Positions 36,180 to 46,254 of a DNA stretch of 64,000 bases are shown here, piece after piece. The notes below the pieces were generated by a model. The model made no database searches and had not been told where the DNA came from. It saw nothing but the letters and a program-made list of their open reading frames with translations. The stretch lies in NCBI RefSeq assembly GCF_047496725.1, contig NC_132971.1:9879001-9943000 (forward strand), read 5' to 3'. The stretch comes from Anoplolepis gracilipes. Its lineage: Eukaryota > Arthropoda > Insecta > Hymenoptera > Formicidae. The number at the start of each line of letters is the position of its first letter. Positions within the stretch are counted from its first letter, which is position 1. The position numbers and the translations under genes are program-made.

Positions 36180-37450
36180 ATTATCTTTTGTCGATCCTTT
36201 CTGCAACGGGCGCTTTTTCCTTTTTTTTCATTGTCTTTACTTCCTTCTTCCTTCTGTCTTCTTTCTCGGGGCTCGTCTCGATGCTCGCGAGGATCGTAGA
36301 TTGGCCAACCGAGTGGAAACAGATTCTCGCGCGACGGCGTGATCGATATATACGAACGCGTATTGATCGCCCCCCTTATCGTTCGAGTTAGCTCTTTTCC
36401 GAGGGATTTTCACCAGAGAGCGAAAATTGCCGCGATGAAAATAACCGTAACCGACGGAAGATAGCCAAAAATCTGACCAAAATCTTAAAAATCCTCCGAC
36501 TACTTTCCCTACGACATTTTAAAGTTCCTGATCCGATGCAGTCATAGTGCAGATTATGACGTCAGAAGCGCAAAGTCATTTGAATTTTCCCTCTTGTATT
36601 ATACAACGAGGTAATACGCGCGAATTCTGTTCGCATCGCAATCATTTGCGTTGGAAAAGATTGATAAAAGACGTGTAAAATCCCTTTTCTCTTTTTCAGT
36701 TTTTTTTCAATTGATAAATGGCGCGATAGGAAAATTTATTTTTATCTCTAAAATTTTTAAATCTCGCAGAGATAATGTTTTATATATGATTTCGATCATT
36801 TTTAAATATGAAATATTAAAGTCAAATGTATACTTTTCAAGCTGGTTTATATATTTTGAAATAAACTTATTTTTACATCATATCTAGAAAGATAAAATAC
36901 ATCCTTTCATATATAAATTTTACAATATTATATATTATATATTATTTTATTTTTAAATTAAAAATTAATATAAAATTTGTAATTAATTAAAGTTTAACAA
37001 ATTTTTAAAAATGTATTTCACATATTAATTTGAATTAAAAAACACTCTATTATTATTATTGTGGTTTCGTTTTTCTTTACTATATGATTAATACGATTCA
37101 TTAATTAAAGTAGAAATAACTTTTTGCATAAAATTATATAAATATATATTTTAGCGTTACATGTAAGTCAGTTTTTCGATCAGTTTATTTCATTGTACAG
37201 TCAAGACAGTAAAAATTTAAAATTTATCATTTCTTTCCACTTACTAGACTTTTTCAGTCAATCTAGTCCTAGAAAGATAGAAGAAAGATACCAGCCCAGA
37301 AAAAAGAATTCTTAAAATCCGTATCTAGGCTGAACTTTTAACTTAGATAAAGGTAGAGGAAGCAGAAGTAATTCTTCTCGAAACAAAGTGTACTCGCGTA
37401 ACTACTCGTAAAATTAACATTTACATCGCGTTAAAAGTGTCATGCATCAC

Positions 37451-37709
37451 CTTAGAGATCGGGAGCACCGCCTGTATATCGTCCTTCTGTATTTCCAGCC
37501 GCGCCTGCAGCTTTCGCTTCTCAACATGATGGTGATGATGATGCTGCATTCGCTGCTGCAACTGATCGACGCCCGTCAACTGCAAGCCCTTCTCGTCCTC
37601 GCCCTGGAACTCGTAACGAACACTCCATACGATTTTACCGCCATCCCAGCTTCCGCCTATGCCCTCCTCGCTGGCCTCCAGCAGCATCGTCATTATTTCT
37701 TCCGCGGAT
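37451..37709 (-). CDS. TMEM132: TMEM132 exon C: mid-ectodomain with His tract
   Basis: Residues 464-550. The acceptor is CGTTTCAG before ATCCGCGG and the donor is TCTAAG|GTGATG. It encodes EEIMTMLLEASEEG, IVWSVRYEFQGED and a tail ending QAVLPISK, matching the family's segment from IMQIDFE through the ITWQVEYP strand to the VP block before NTAVLTG. An insertion containing QHHHHHH (about residues 512-517) is not a family feature. Phase 0 at the donor joins exactly to NWEVMNTAVLTG. Confidence 0.92.
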
Positions 37710-38468
37710 CTGAAACGTGACAACGGTAATTCTGAAAAAAAAAATTACTTCCACGTAGTAAATAAAAAATTAATAAGAGAAATGTGACCTTTATTTCTCG
37801 AAAGAAAAATCGAGAGAGAAGAGAATCTTCCTCTCTCTCTCTCTCTCTCTCTCTTCGCGGTCGGAAAGAAATTTCCGATGAAAATTCGATAATATGATAT
37901 TTCAAAATCAAAGATTAGAAATTGTAATATAGAAAGTTATATAATAAAAATTCGTAACTTTGTAACAAAGTTTTCGCAAAATATACAGAGTGTTACAAGA
38001 TGTTATTTCCGAATCGTCGTACAAAAAATGTTTCAAGTGAAATTTATGGATTTTGAATAGGATAATATTGGATTTTAACTAAAATCATTTTTAAAAGGTT
38101 TATGGAAACCTAGTTTTTTAAATAAAACTATTTCAATTTTTTTTATTTAAATACGAAATATTTTATATTTTAATTTCACATAAATTATTACATTCTTTCT
38201 AAAATATTCATTTTTTATTAGCTTACGTCAATACTTTTATATATAAAATAATGAGAAGGATCAATTGACGTAAAAGCAAAAACACATAGTTCGTTTCTCT
38301 GTGATTTTCTGAAAGACGTTCATGTAATAAATAAAAACTAACGAGAGCAATGGGAACTTTACTACTTGAAAGAAAGAACGAGAAGGGAGAGAAGAGAATC
38401 TCTTCAACGAACGGGAAGAAATTTCCAACGAAAATTCGATAATTGGATGTTTTAAAAGCAAAGATCAG

Positions 38469-39490
38469 CAGGGCTATTCTGTAACTTTTAACGCACGCGT
38501 TACGATATGATACTTTAATTGTGGAGAAGGATTTATCAATCCTTGTAGCCAAAAGAGAGATTTTCAAAATCTGTAATTCATACAGAACATGAATTACAGA
38601 TTTTGAAAATCTCTCTTTTGGCTACAAGGATTGATAAATCCTTCTCCACAATTAAAGTACTTATAAAAACAACACGCGGGGGCTAATAATTTCATATAAA
38701 AATGATAAAAAATTAAAAAATGACAGTTACATCGTAACAATATTTATTTAATATAAAAAGTTCTACGGTATGTTCGTGCAAGAGATATAGCGTCCGTGTT
38801 TGGAATAACATAACAGAATATTAGTAAACTTTTGGAAATGACTTTAGAAGCCTAGTAAAAAAGATTTTCAAAATCTGTAAAAAATTACTCTCGTGCATCT
38901 GTGAGGGTGCGAGATTAAAACACAAACTCACGTCAGACGACATTTCTAAAAGTTTACAAATATTCCTTCATGCAATTCCTAGCAGAAACCTATCTTATTT
39001 TGTGTATATAAATTGCAAAACTTTTATATTAAGCAAATATATTGTCATGTTAGGTTAAATTTTGGTCGATAATATACAACAGCTTTTGGATTCCATTAAG
39101 TCTCAAGTGTTAGATTTGCAAACGTATTGAAAAACCTGTATAGCTTTCACAAGATCAATATTTTTCATTTGCAAAACATTTTCATTTTTTTTAATCAAAA
39201 TTACAATAAAAAATATTTATTAGATATTCAATATTTTAATAAGACATTGAATGTATGTGAACGCAGTTATATTATATACATAATTTATTTGGCTTGCAAC
39301 TGTTTACGATAAGTAAGAACAAGAGTGTAAAAAAAATATTTAAAAAAATTCTCTGAGTGAAAAATCGCTCAATAAAATTTCATAAAAATATGTACACTTT
39401 GATTTTTCCTAGTACAAAAAAAAAATTCCAAGTCTAAAAAAAAAGACAGCATATCATAACGCATGCGTTAAAAGTTACAGAATAACCCTG
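38469..39490. mobile_element. Non-autonomous element with 41-bp TIRs beginning CAGGG (1,022 bp)
   Basis: The left TIR (38469-38509, starting CAGGGCTATTCTGTAACTTT) and right TIR (39450-39490) match with about three differences and share the AACGCAYGCGTTAYGATATG core. A perfect 71-bp-arm palindrome begins right after the left TIR. Part of a dispersed repeat (39090-39420) lies in the right half. No transposase; superfamily not assigned. Confidence 0.8.
38511..38659. repeat. Perfect palindrome, 71-bp arms, 7-bp spacer
   Basis: 38511-38581 is the exact inverse of 38589-38659, separated by ACAGAAC. No mismatch is seen on manual comparison. The arms include GTGGAGAAGGATTTATC. Confidence 0.97.
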
Positions 39491-40938
39491 AAGGAATAAC
39501 TGTGTGTAATAGAAATTTGTAACTTTGACGAAGTTTTCTTAAAAATGTACGTGCATGTAGATACCAGATTCCTCGAAAGTTTAAGATTGTCGAGGATAAT
39601 CTACGGAAGTGGAAGAAATGTATCAGCGGCAAAAGAGATTCGTTTACAGCGGTTTGTGTATACACGGATACGGAACAAATGAGTTCGTTCATTCGCTCGT
39701 GCTCGCGCGAGTGTAAATACACTCTTGCCGATTGATGCTATTTCCTCTTCCTGGAGGAGATTCGTGAGAACGAGCGCAAGAATTAAAAAGAACGAAAACT
39801 CGTTTGTTGTTGTCCGGTTGTTGAACGACAAATAGAAAATTGTTGCTCTCGCGCGACGAAGCTTTGTATTTTAAAGCACATACTAAAACAGAAGAGGAAG
39901 AGAAAGAAAGAGAGGAAGGATGTTGGTCCAAAATATATTTGATGTTTATGTTTAGTTACGTGCGATTCTCTGCGGTTCATTCATATTTTACAACAAGCAA
40001 CGAACAACATAAAATTACCGTGAAATGAGCTATTTCAACGAAAATTAAACCGTAATTAAGTATTCATGGCTATGTAAATTTAATTATACTGATTAAGATC
40101 TATAAATTTATTAAACTTAATTAAACGTGGTTTTACCAAAATAAAATGTTATTCGGTGAAACGTTAACAAACATTTACATCTGTGTTAAGGAAAATATAT
40201 TTGAAATTATGTAAAAAATATACATATTTTACATTTCTTTTTTAAATTGAGAAAGTGCATGTTTTATCCGTGTTTTTTAAAGTCGAAGTTTTCAGCTTGT
40301 TACGAAATTATCGAGCTTCTTATCGAGAATCTTATCGAAAATGTAAGAAAAATATACGTGGTAGTACGTGAGTACCTGATTATCTTATGGGTACTATACA
40401 CGCTTAAAAGCCATAAATAAGATACAAAATCTGTAGCCGGATAAGAATTATAAGAACCGTAAGAATAAAACTAATAACCTGCGTTCGTTAAAATACTATA
40501 GATGCTCGTTATTAGTTGATCCTTATGGTTTACGCCTGCGCTCACGACTAGGAAATTTGTGTGCTATGCCCTGTAGAATATGACGTAAAGTTCTTTGGTC
40601 GAGAAATATTCTAAACGCAAGAATATATAAATTTATGTTTGTTACTCTTGTCTCAAAATAGTAAGACAATCTTATTTAACTCGAGAGAGAAGAATAAGGA
40701 TAATTGATTTAATTTTTAAATTGTTTTATTTTTATACTACATGAGATTGTGACGATAACTAAACACATCAAGAATATCTTTTGTAATCAGAAATCCTTTC
40801 GGAAAGGATTATTGTTCAATTCAAGTCTCACAATCAGCGAACTATACTCGTGTGTACTTTTGTGTGTGGTTATAAAAGACTTAAAGAAGAAGAATATATT
40901 TATATCAAGAAGCTTGTTTATGAAAATCATACGCGTTC

Positions 40939-41357
40939 TACACAGAAAAAAAGTGTCAAATGAAAACTTATATACTCATATGAACGCGTTCATTGCTTCA
41001 TATATACGCAACAATTTATAATCTTCTTGGAAGAATTTAAAAATCTTAAATTTTAACAATATCATACTTTTATTTCAATACTACGATTGTCAATTTCAAG
41101 AATAAAATAATTATTTTAACTCTAAGAAAATTATAATCTTCGATTTGAACATGTGTTATTTTCTATGCAACATTTTTTCCTCTCCATTCAAGAAAATTAT
41201 TCTGAAATAACAAAAATATATTTTTCTCGGTTGAACTATATAAAATGTCTTCGTCCAAGCAAATTTTCTTTGTTTAACGCAATATAATCTCATTTCAAGA
41301 TTTACATTTTGAAACTAAAGATATTGTCAAAATAAGAATATTTTTTTTTTCTGTGTA
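40939..41357. mobile_element. Small MITE with TACACAGAAAAAA ends (419 bp)
   Basis: It starts TACACAGAAAAAAAGTG and ends TTTTTTTTCTGTGTA. The interior is AT-rich without coding sense, and the ends resemble those at 16162-16430 and 50796-51368. Confidence 0.55.
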
Positions 41358-41479
41358 AGAACTTTGTACATCGTAAGATATTTCAAAGGTGAATGATGCT
41401 ATATCTTCAAAATAATTAAGAATCAAGCAAAATAAATAGCGTGAAAATGGAATAAAACTAATGATTATTCTAATGATTA

Positions 41480-41810
41480 TTAGGCAAATTTATTAAGACA
41501 TTTCTCTCGGTCCCACTTTGGGTCATCTTCAGTTATTACAATGAATTAACAAGAAAAGATTCCATCATTCCTACATTCCATTCTTATGTATTAGCGACAG
41601 CACTTGCGAGTTTGCATTGTTTTCTTCCAACAATTGTAACCAATAAAAGACTTTTCATACGAGAGATTCGCTATAGTTTTTAGAATGCCATGTTGTTTTG
41701 ATGGCATAAATTACGATTTTCTTATTAATTATTATACTAATTATTATATTAATAATAATTAAAGATGCAAAACCGAAGTAAGAGCGAAATGTCTTAATAA
41801 ATTAGACTAA
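41480..41810. repeat. Inverted retroelement-tail-like motifs
   Basis: The minus strand near 41540-41480 reads ACTGAAGATGACCCAAAGTG followed by GAAATGTCTTAATAAATTTG. The plus strand at about 41788-41808 repeats GCGAAATGTCTTAATAAATT. The 'GAAGATGACC...AAATGTC' style resembles tails of Penelope-like and some non-LTR elements; this is recalled resemblance only. Confidence 0.35.
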
Positions 41811-42403
41811 TAAAAATCAAAAGTTTTATTTCTATTCTTCTCGCACTCTTATTATAGTCCAATTTTAATATCTTCTTACTTATAATATTCAGAATAATCT
41901 TATTTGATTTGATTTATTCAAAATTGAAATTGTTCGAAAGCTATACTATACCTACCTAGCTACGGAGAGCAACATCACACGCGTCGCATTCGCGTCTGAT
42001 CTCTGATCCTGATCTCGGGGCGAGAACCGTCGCCTGCACAGAATCTCGATAAGCGAACTCCCCCCCCCCCTTCTCCCTCAAAAACGAGAGAAGTCGCCCT
42101 CATCCCTCTCCACCCTTCCCCACCCTTATCGCATTGATCTACAGTTGCGTGCGTGACGGCCGACGTTATCCTCGTATCTCCCCCTCCCTCTCTAACCCCT
42201 CTACGATCCGAAGCGACGTAAATCGTCGACTTCGCGGAAGTCGAGTCGAAGCGGAATCAAAGCGGACCATCGGCGGGTTAAGAGTGATAACGAGAGAATA
42301 TCGCTTCTCTACCTCCTCCATCGGCATCGGCATCGCCAACGTCAGCACAGGCACTCCTCTGCCATCTTCTTTTCTTTATCAGCGCTTCACCGCGATACGG
42401 CGG

Positions 42404-42411
42404 TATATAAG
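42404..42411 (+). promoter_or_regulatory. TATA box of the nested gene
   Basis: TATATAAG lies 52-59 bp before the ATG at 42463, in a locally GC-rich region. Initiation about 25-30 bp downstream would give a 5' leader of roughly 30 nt. No clear initiator consensus is seen. Confidence 0.6.
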
Positions 42412-42462
42412 ACGATCCGTTCGCAAGCCGCTGTCGTAATTTGTCTTTTACGTGAATCGATC

Positions 42463-43019
42463 ATGCGTCGCGACGCGTTACTCTTTCTCGCGGGTACGCT
42501 AGTTGCGTTATTCGCGAATACCAACGTCCGGGCGTATCTTGTGGAGGATCGAGACGACGCGTTAAAAACGACGGCACCGGCTGTTGCCGCGGACGAGAAG
42601 AGTTTGTGTCATTTCAAAATATGTTCGACTGAACCTCGAACCCTGAAGCCCGACAGCTCAGCATCGACCAGCGAAGAGAAGAATGTTGATAAGCGCGCAA
42701 AGAGAGACGCGTACGAAGACGACGATGTACAGATCTTCGAGGGTGAGATGGAAGAGGAATTTCAGCGGGTGAAACGTGCGTCGAAGAAGAAGGAAAAGAA
42801 AAATGACAACGACGATGACAGCAGTAGTAGTTCTTCCAGCGATGACGACGACGATGACAACGATGATCATAAAGAGAGCCCGAAACGATGTGGAAAATCC
42901 AAGAAGGATGATGATGACGACGATGACGACGACGACGACGACGACGACAATTGTAATAACAATCGTAAGAGTAAGAAACAACGGGCGAAATCCAAAGACA
43001 ACGATGACGATAATAATTG

Positions 43020-43073
<54 letters not shown>

Positions 43074-44679
43074 CGACGACGACTCATCGTCTTCGTCTTC
43101 CTCGTCGTCTTCAGAGGAAAATAAGAAAAAACGACAGAAGAGACATACTAGAGATGATATTGAATCAAATCCATCGTCCAAAGAATGGGAAAATGATAGA
43201 CGAAATTGGCTGAAAGTTCAGAGAGATCTATCGGAGAATAACTTGTCCGAGGGAAAAAATAATCCAACGAATCAACATAATGGAAAGGTTGATTCGGAAC
43301 ACGAATCAAAAAATTCGGAAATAGTCCGAGTGAAGATGCTTCCAGTAAAGAGTTACAAACGCGGAAATCGATTTCGCGAAGTGATCGCAGATAATAATCC
43401 GACGAATCAACATAATGAAAAGGTTGATTCGGAACAGAAATCAAAAAATGCAGGAATAATCCGAGTGGAGGTGCTTCCTTTATATTTATATCCAATAAAG
43501 AATTATAAACTCAGAAATCGATTTCAAGGAGTGATCCAAGATACTTTAGATAAGAGCAAACCATCGTCCGAAGAATTGAAAAATAAGACGAGATTTACTC
43601 GAGATACATCGGAAAATAACTTGTCCGAGGAAAAAAATAATTCGACGAATCAACATAACGGAGAGGTCAAGGTTGATTCGGAAAACAAATTGGAAAAGCC
43701 TAAAATGGTCCGAGTTCCTTTATATCGAATACAGAATAACAAACCCAGTAATCGATTTGACAGAGCGATCCAAGATATTTCAGACGAGAGTGACTCATCG
43801 TCCGAAGAATTGGAAAATAAGACGAAACTTACGCGAGATGCATCGGAGAATAACTTGACCGAGGGAAAAAATAATCCGACGAATCAGCATAACGGAGAGG
43901 TCAAGGTTGATTCGGAAAACAAATTGGAAAAGTCCAAAGTGGTCCGAGTTCCTTTATATCGAATACAGAATAACAAACCCAATAATCGATTTGACAGAGC
44001 GATCCAAGATATTTCAGACGAGAGTGACTCATCGTCCGAAGAATTGGAAAATAAGACGAGACTTACGCGAGATGCACCGGAGAATAATTTGTCCGAGGGA
44101 AAAAATAATCCGACGAATCAACATAACGGAGAGGTTAAGGTTGACTCGGAAAACAAATCGAAAATCCCTGGAATGGCCAGAGTAGGGGTGGTTCCTTTAT
44201 ACCGGAAAAAGACGAACAGACACCAGAATCGATCTGTTAGAACGCTCCAAGATACTTCAAGCAAGAGTAAATCATCGTCCGAAGAGACAGGCATCCTAAA
44301 GAATCGATTTATCCGAGCGCTCCAAGATTCTTCGGAAGAAAGTAAATCGTCCTCCGCGAAAGAAAGGGGTGAACCAAAGAATCGGCTTGTCCGGTCAACC
44401 GAAGAAGATTCCGCGAGTAAATTGTCATCTGAAAAAAGTGATAAAGCCCTTTTCCCCAGTCCCCCTTACATCGAAGATGTTAGCCAATCGCACAGTACCG
44501 TAAAGCAAACTGACAAACCGCACAATCGAGTGACTCGATCAAAGGACGGCAAGAAGAAGAAAAAGACACAGAAGAAGAAGAAGAAGAAGACGAAGCGCCA
44601 TTGCACGCCCAAGGCGACTACTGTTAAGGCAGATACTCCAGATGAAACGACTCTACCAACGGATCATCTTCCGGTTTGA
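42463..44679 (+). CDS. Nested gene: predicted secreted, hyper-charged repeat protein (738 aa)
   Basis: An uninterrupted frame with a typical signal peptide (MRRDALLFLAGTLVALFANT..VRA, cut predicted near residue 24). Residues about 35-112 include CHFKIC and basic sites (DKRAKRD, RVKRA). Residues about 113-226 alternate Asp runs (up to about 21) with Ser runs and Lys-rich spacers, ending KKRQKRHTRD. Residues 266 to about 640 are tandem repeats: starts at 266, 311, 392, 470 and 548, with NNPTNQHNGEVKVDSEN, a VPLYRIQNN core, an NRFDRAIQDISDES segment and SSSEELENKTRLTRDASENN. Copies 3 and 4 have an exact 234-bp (78-aa) period. The end is Lys-rich (KKKKKTKRHC). Only a handful of cysteines are present and no known domain is recognised. 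Its mobility-free, intronless frame and TATA box argue for a real gene. S-x-E motifs would suit secretory-pathway kinases. It lies antisense inside a TMEM132 intron. Function unknown. Confidence 0.82.
42800..43120 (+). repeat. GAC/GAT triplet tracts inside the nested gene
   Basis: Asp and Ser triplet runs. The second Asp run (43021-43082) is nearly pure GAT, which suggests recent microsatellite expansion; the first mixes GAT and GAC. His-, Met- and Ser-rich frames on other frames and strands are shadows. Confidence 0.95.
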
Positions 44680-44761
44680 TATATATGTACCATTAATCCC
44701 AAAAGTATATTTTCTTTACGTCACAAGTACGATATATACATACAAAGAGTATACATTATAT

Positions 44762-45150
44762 AAAGTTAATGCAAGTTGAATACTATTACACTTGTACGGC
44801 TAGTTAAATTCTTAAAATTATACTAAATATATATAATATATTCAAATGTAAAATTTATTTGTTTTTTATTAACCATTCAAGTTTAATCAAAATGAAGATT
44901 AAAAGAGAAAATTCAGAGTCTTTTAGATATGAATAAATCGATAATTAATTATTTCTAAAGTTAATGCAATTTGAATACTATTACTTGTACGTTTAGTTAA
45001 ACTCTTAAAATCATAGAAAATATATAATATATTGAAATGTAAAATTTATTTGTTTTTTATTAACTGTTCAAATTTAATGAGAATAAAAATTAAAAGGGAA
45101 AATTTAGAATCTCTTAGATATAAATAAATCGATAATTAATTATAATATTT
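44762..45150. repeat. Direct tandem duplication of about 195 bp after the nested gene
   Basis: About 44762-44956 and 44957-45150 align throughout, both starting AAAGTTAATGCAA and ending GATATRAATAAATCGATAAT. Each copy carries an AATAAA (44932 and 45125), so the nested gene has two equivalent candidate polyadenylation signals. Confidence 0.88.
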
Positions 45151-45887
45151 CTAAAAATTGGCGAATTAATAATTATTCGAATTCATAAATGTTAATTTTT
45201 ATTCAAGTGAAACGTTTTAATATAAGATGTTTTTCATTAAAATGAAATGAAATATTATGCAGAGGATGTAAAATTTCGTTAAGCCGGCACACATATGTTG
45301 GTGAGCTCAGAAAGATTTTCGCTAAGATTGTGAACATGAGAACAGTTAATGCAATTTAAATCCCTCACTTCTCTCTGTTAAATTGAAAATGCTGCAAATT
45401 AAATTCTGCCACGAAACGAGACAAGACAAATTTCTCGACAAATGAACGAAAACCCGTTAAATTTTTTTTCCAATATTATACCATAATCAACCTTTTTTTA
45501 TTTTTATACTTATTTTATTGAGTATTATTTAAAGTTTAAACCAACCTCTCTTTTTTACATATTTCTTTTTTTAATTTAAAAAAAATATGTCTACGAATCT
45601 TTCACTTTGCGTTGAATATTCCACAAAGATACTATAAAAATTAATTTTCTCAATAAAGATGTTTTAATTATAATCACATTTATTTTATTATTTGATTGAA
45701 AATGAACTTACTGAACTGAAAATTATTGTCGATAATTAATATTAATGCCAAACGTGCGCTTTGTTTTAATAATTTTTATTTTAATAATTAAATTTTAAAA
45801 ATTAACATTCGCATGATCAAAAAAATTACTGATGCGAAATTAATTTTTCAATTAATGTTTTATAATATCTTGTTTAATAAAAAAATA

Positions 45888-46030
45888 TATTTTTTAATCT
45901 TTTACCACCTCTAAATCGTATTACATTGAATATACATTCAATGTAATACGATTTAGAGGTGGTAATTGAATGTATATTCAATGTAATATGATTTAGAGGT
46001 GGTAAAAAATTAAAAAATATATTTTTTTCT
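45888..46030. repeat. Nested palindrome and third arm copy
   Basis: 45903-45931 (TACCACCTCTAAATCGTATT...) is the exact inverse of 45936-45964. A near-identical direct copy of the second arm follows at 45976-46004. Outer AT sequence extends the symmetry to about 45888 and 46030. Confidence 0.9.
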
Positions 46031-46110
46031 GAAAACTTAAAAAAATTCTAAAAATATCAATAAAAGAAAGTTGGTTTAAATTTTTTAAAGAATATTTGAG
46101 ATCTACTTAC

Positions 46111-46254
46111 GTGCTTAATACACGTGATGACGTTTCTTTGCGTCGCGCTGTAAAAGTGGCGCCTGTATTTTTCGCATTTACTTCGCTTTGGACGATCCAA
46201 TCCGGACTGCTGGACGAGGCATCCAGAATCTTTACACCGGCTTTCACTCTCACT
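46111..46254 (-). CDS. TMEM132: TMEM132 exon B: first Ig-like/BIG region
   Basis: Residues 416-464. The acceptor is TGTTTTAG before AGTGAGAG and the donor is AGCAC|GTAAGT. It encodes RVRVKAGVKILDASSSSPDW, then IVQSEVNAKNTGATFTARRK. The first part matches the family's RVRVKKGVSIL block, which follows directly on the end of exon A once the split Arg codon is joined. Phases fit on both sides (AG|A before, AC|A after). The opposite-strand frame over the same bases is a shadow. Confidence 0.92.

Larger units (their letters stand above)
27964..37450 (-). other. TMEM132 intron between exons C and D (9.5 kb)
   Basis: Holds a (CA)n at 28827-28880, a composite dimer MITE at 29551-30346, a GGGTAA-ended MITE at 33103-33692, a piggyBac-like remnant at 33867-34472, a 216-bp tandem duplication at 35551-35887 and a (GA)n at about 36125-36176. 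Less AT-rich patches at about 28960-29460 and 35880-36600 have short frames but no domain. They could be regulatory. I see nothing else. Confidence 0.6.
37710..46110 (-). other. TMEM132 intron between exons B and C, hosting a nested gene (8.4 kb)
   Basis: Left to right: a (CT)n at about 37828-37855; a partial relative of the 10.5-kb MITE at 37984-38290; a duplicated segment of about 130 bp (37790-37915 and 38335-38470); the CAGGG-ended element at 38469-39490; a small MITE at 40939-41357; an inverted tail motif at about 41480-41810; the nested plus-strand gene with TATA box; a 195-bp duplication; and palindromes at 45888-46030. Confidence 0.7.

Noticed and set aside
35882..36391. 169-codon plus-strand frame
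   Set aside because: It includes a (GA)n run giving Glu-Arg repeats, and the flanks have no recognised domain; the start lies in a tandem-duplicated non-coding segment.
42614..43213. His-, Met-, Val- and Ser-rich frames over the Asp tracts of the nested gene
   Set aside because: Other readings of GAC/GAT triplets; the main frame has the signal peptide and extends far beyond the tracts.
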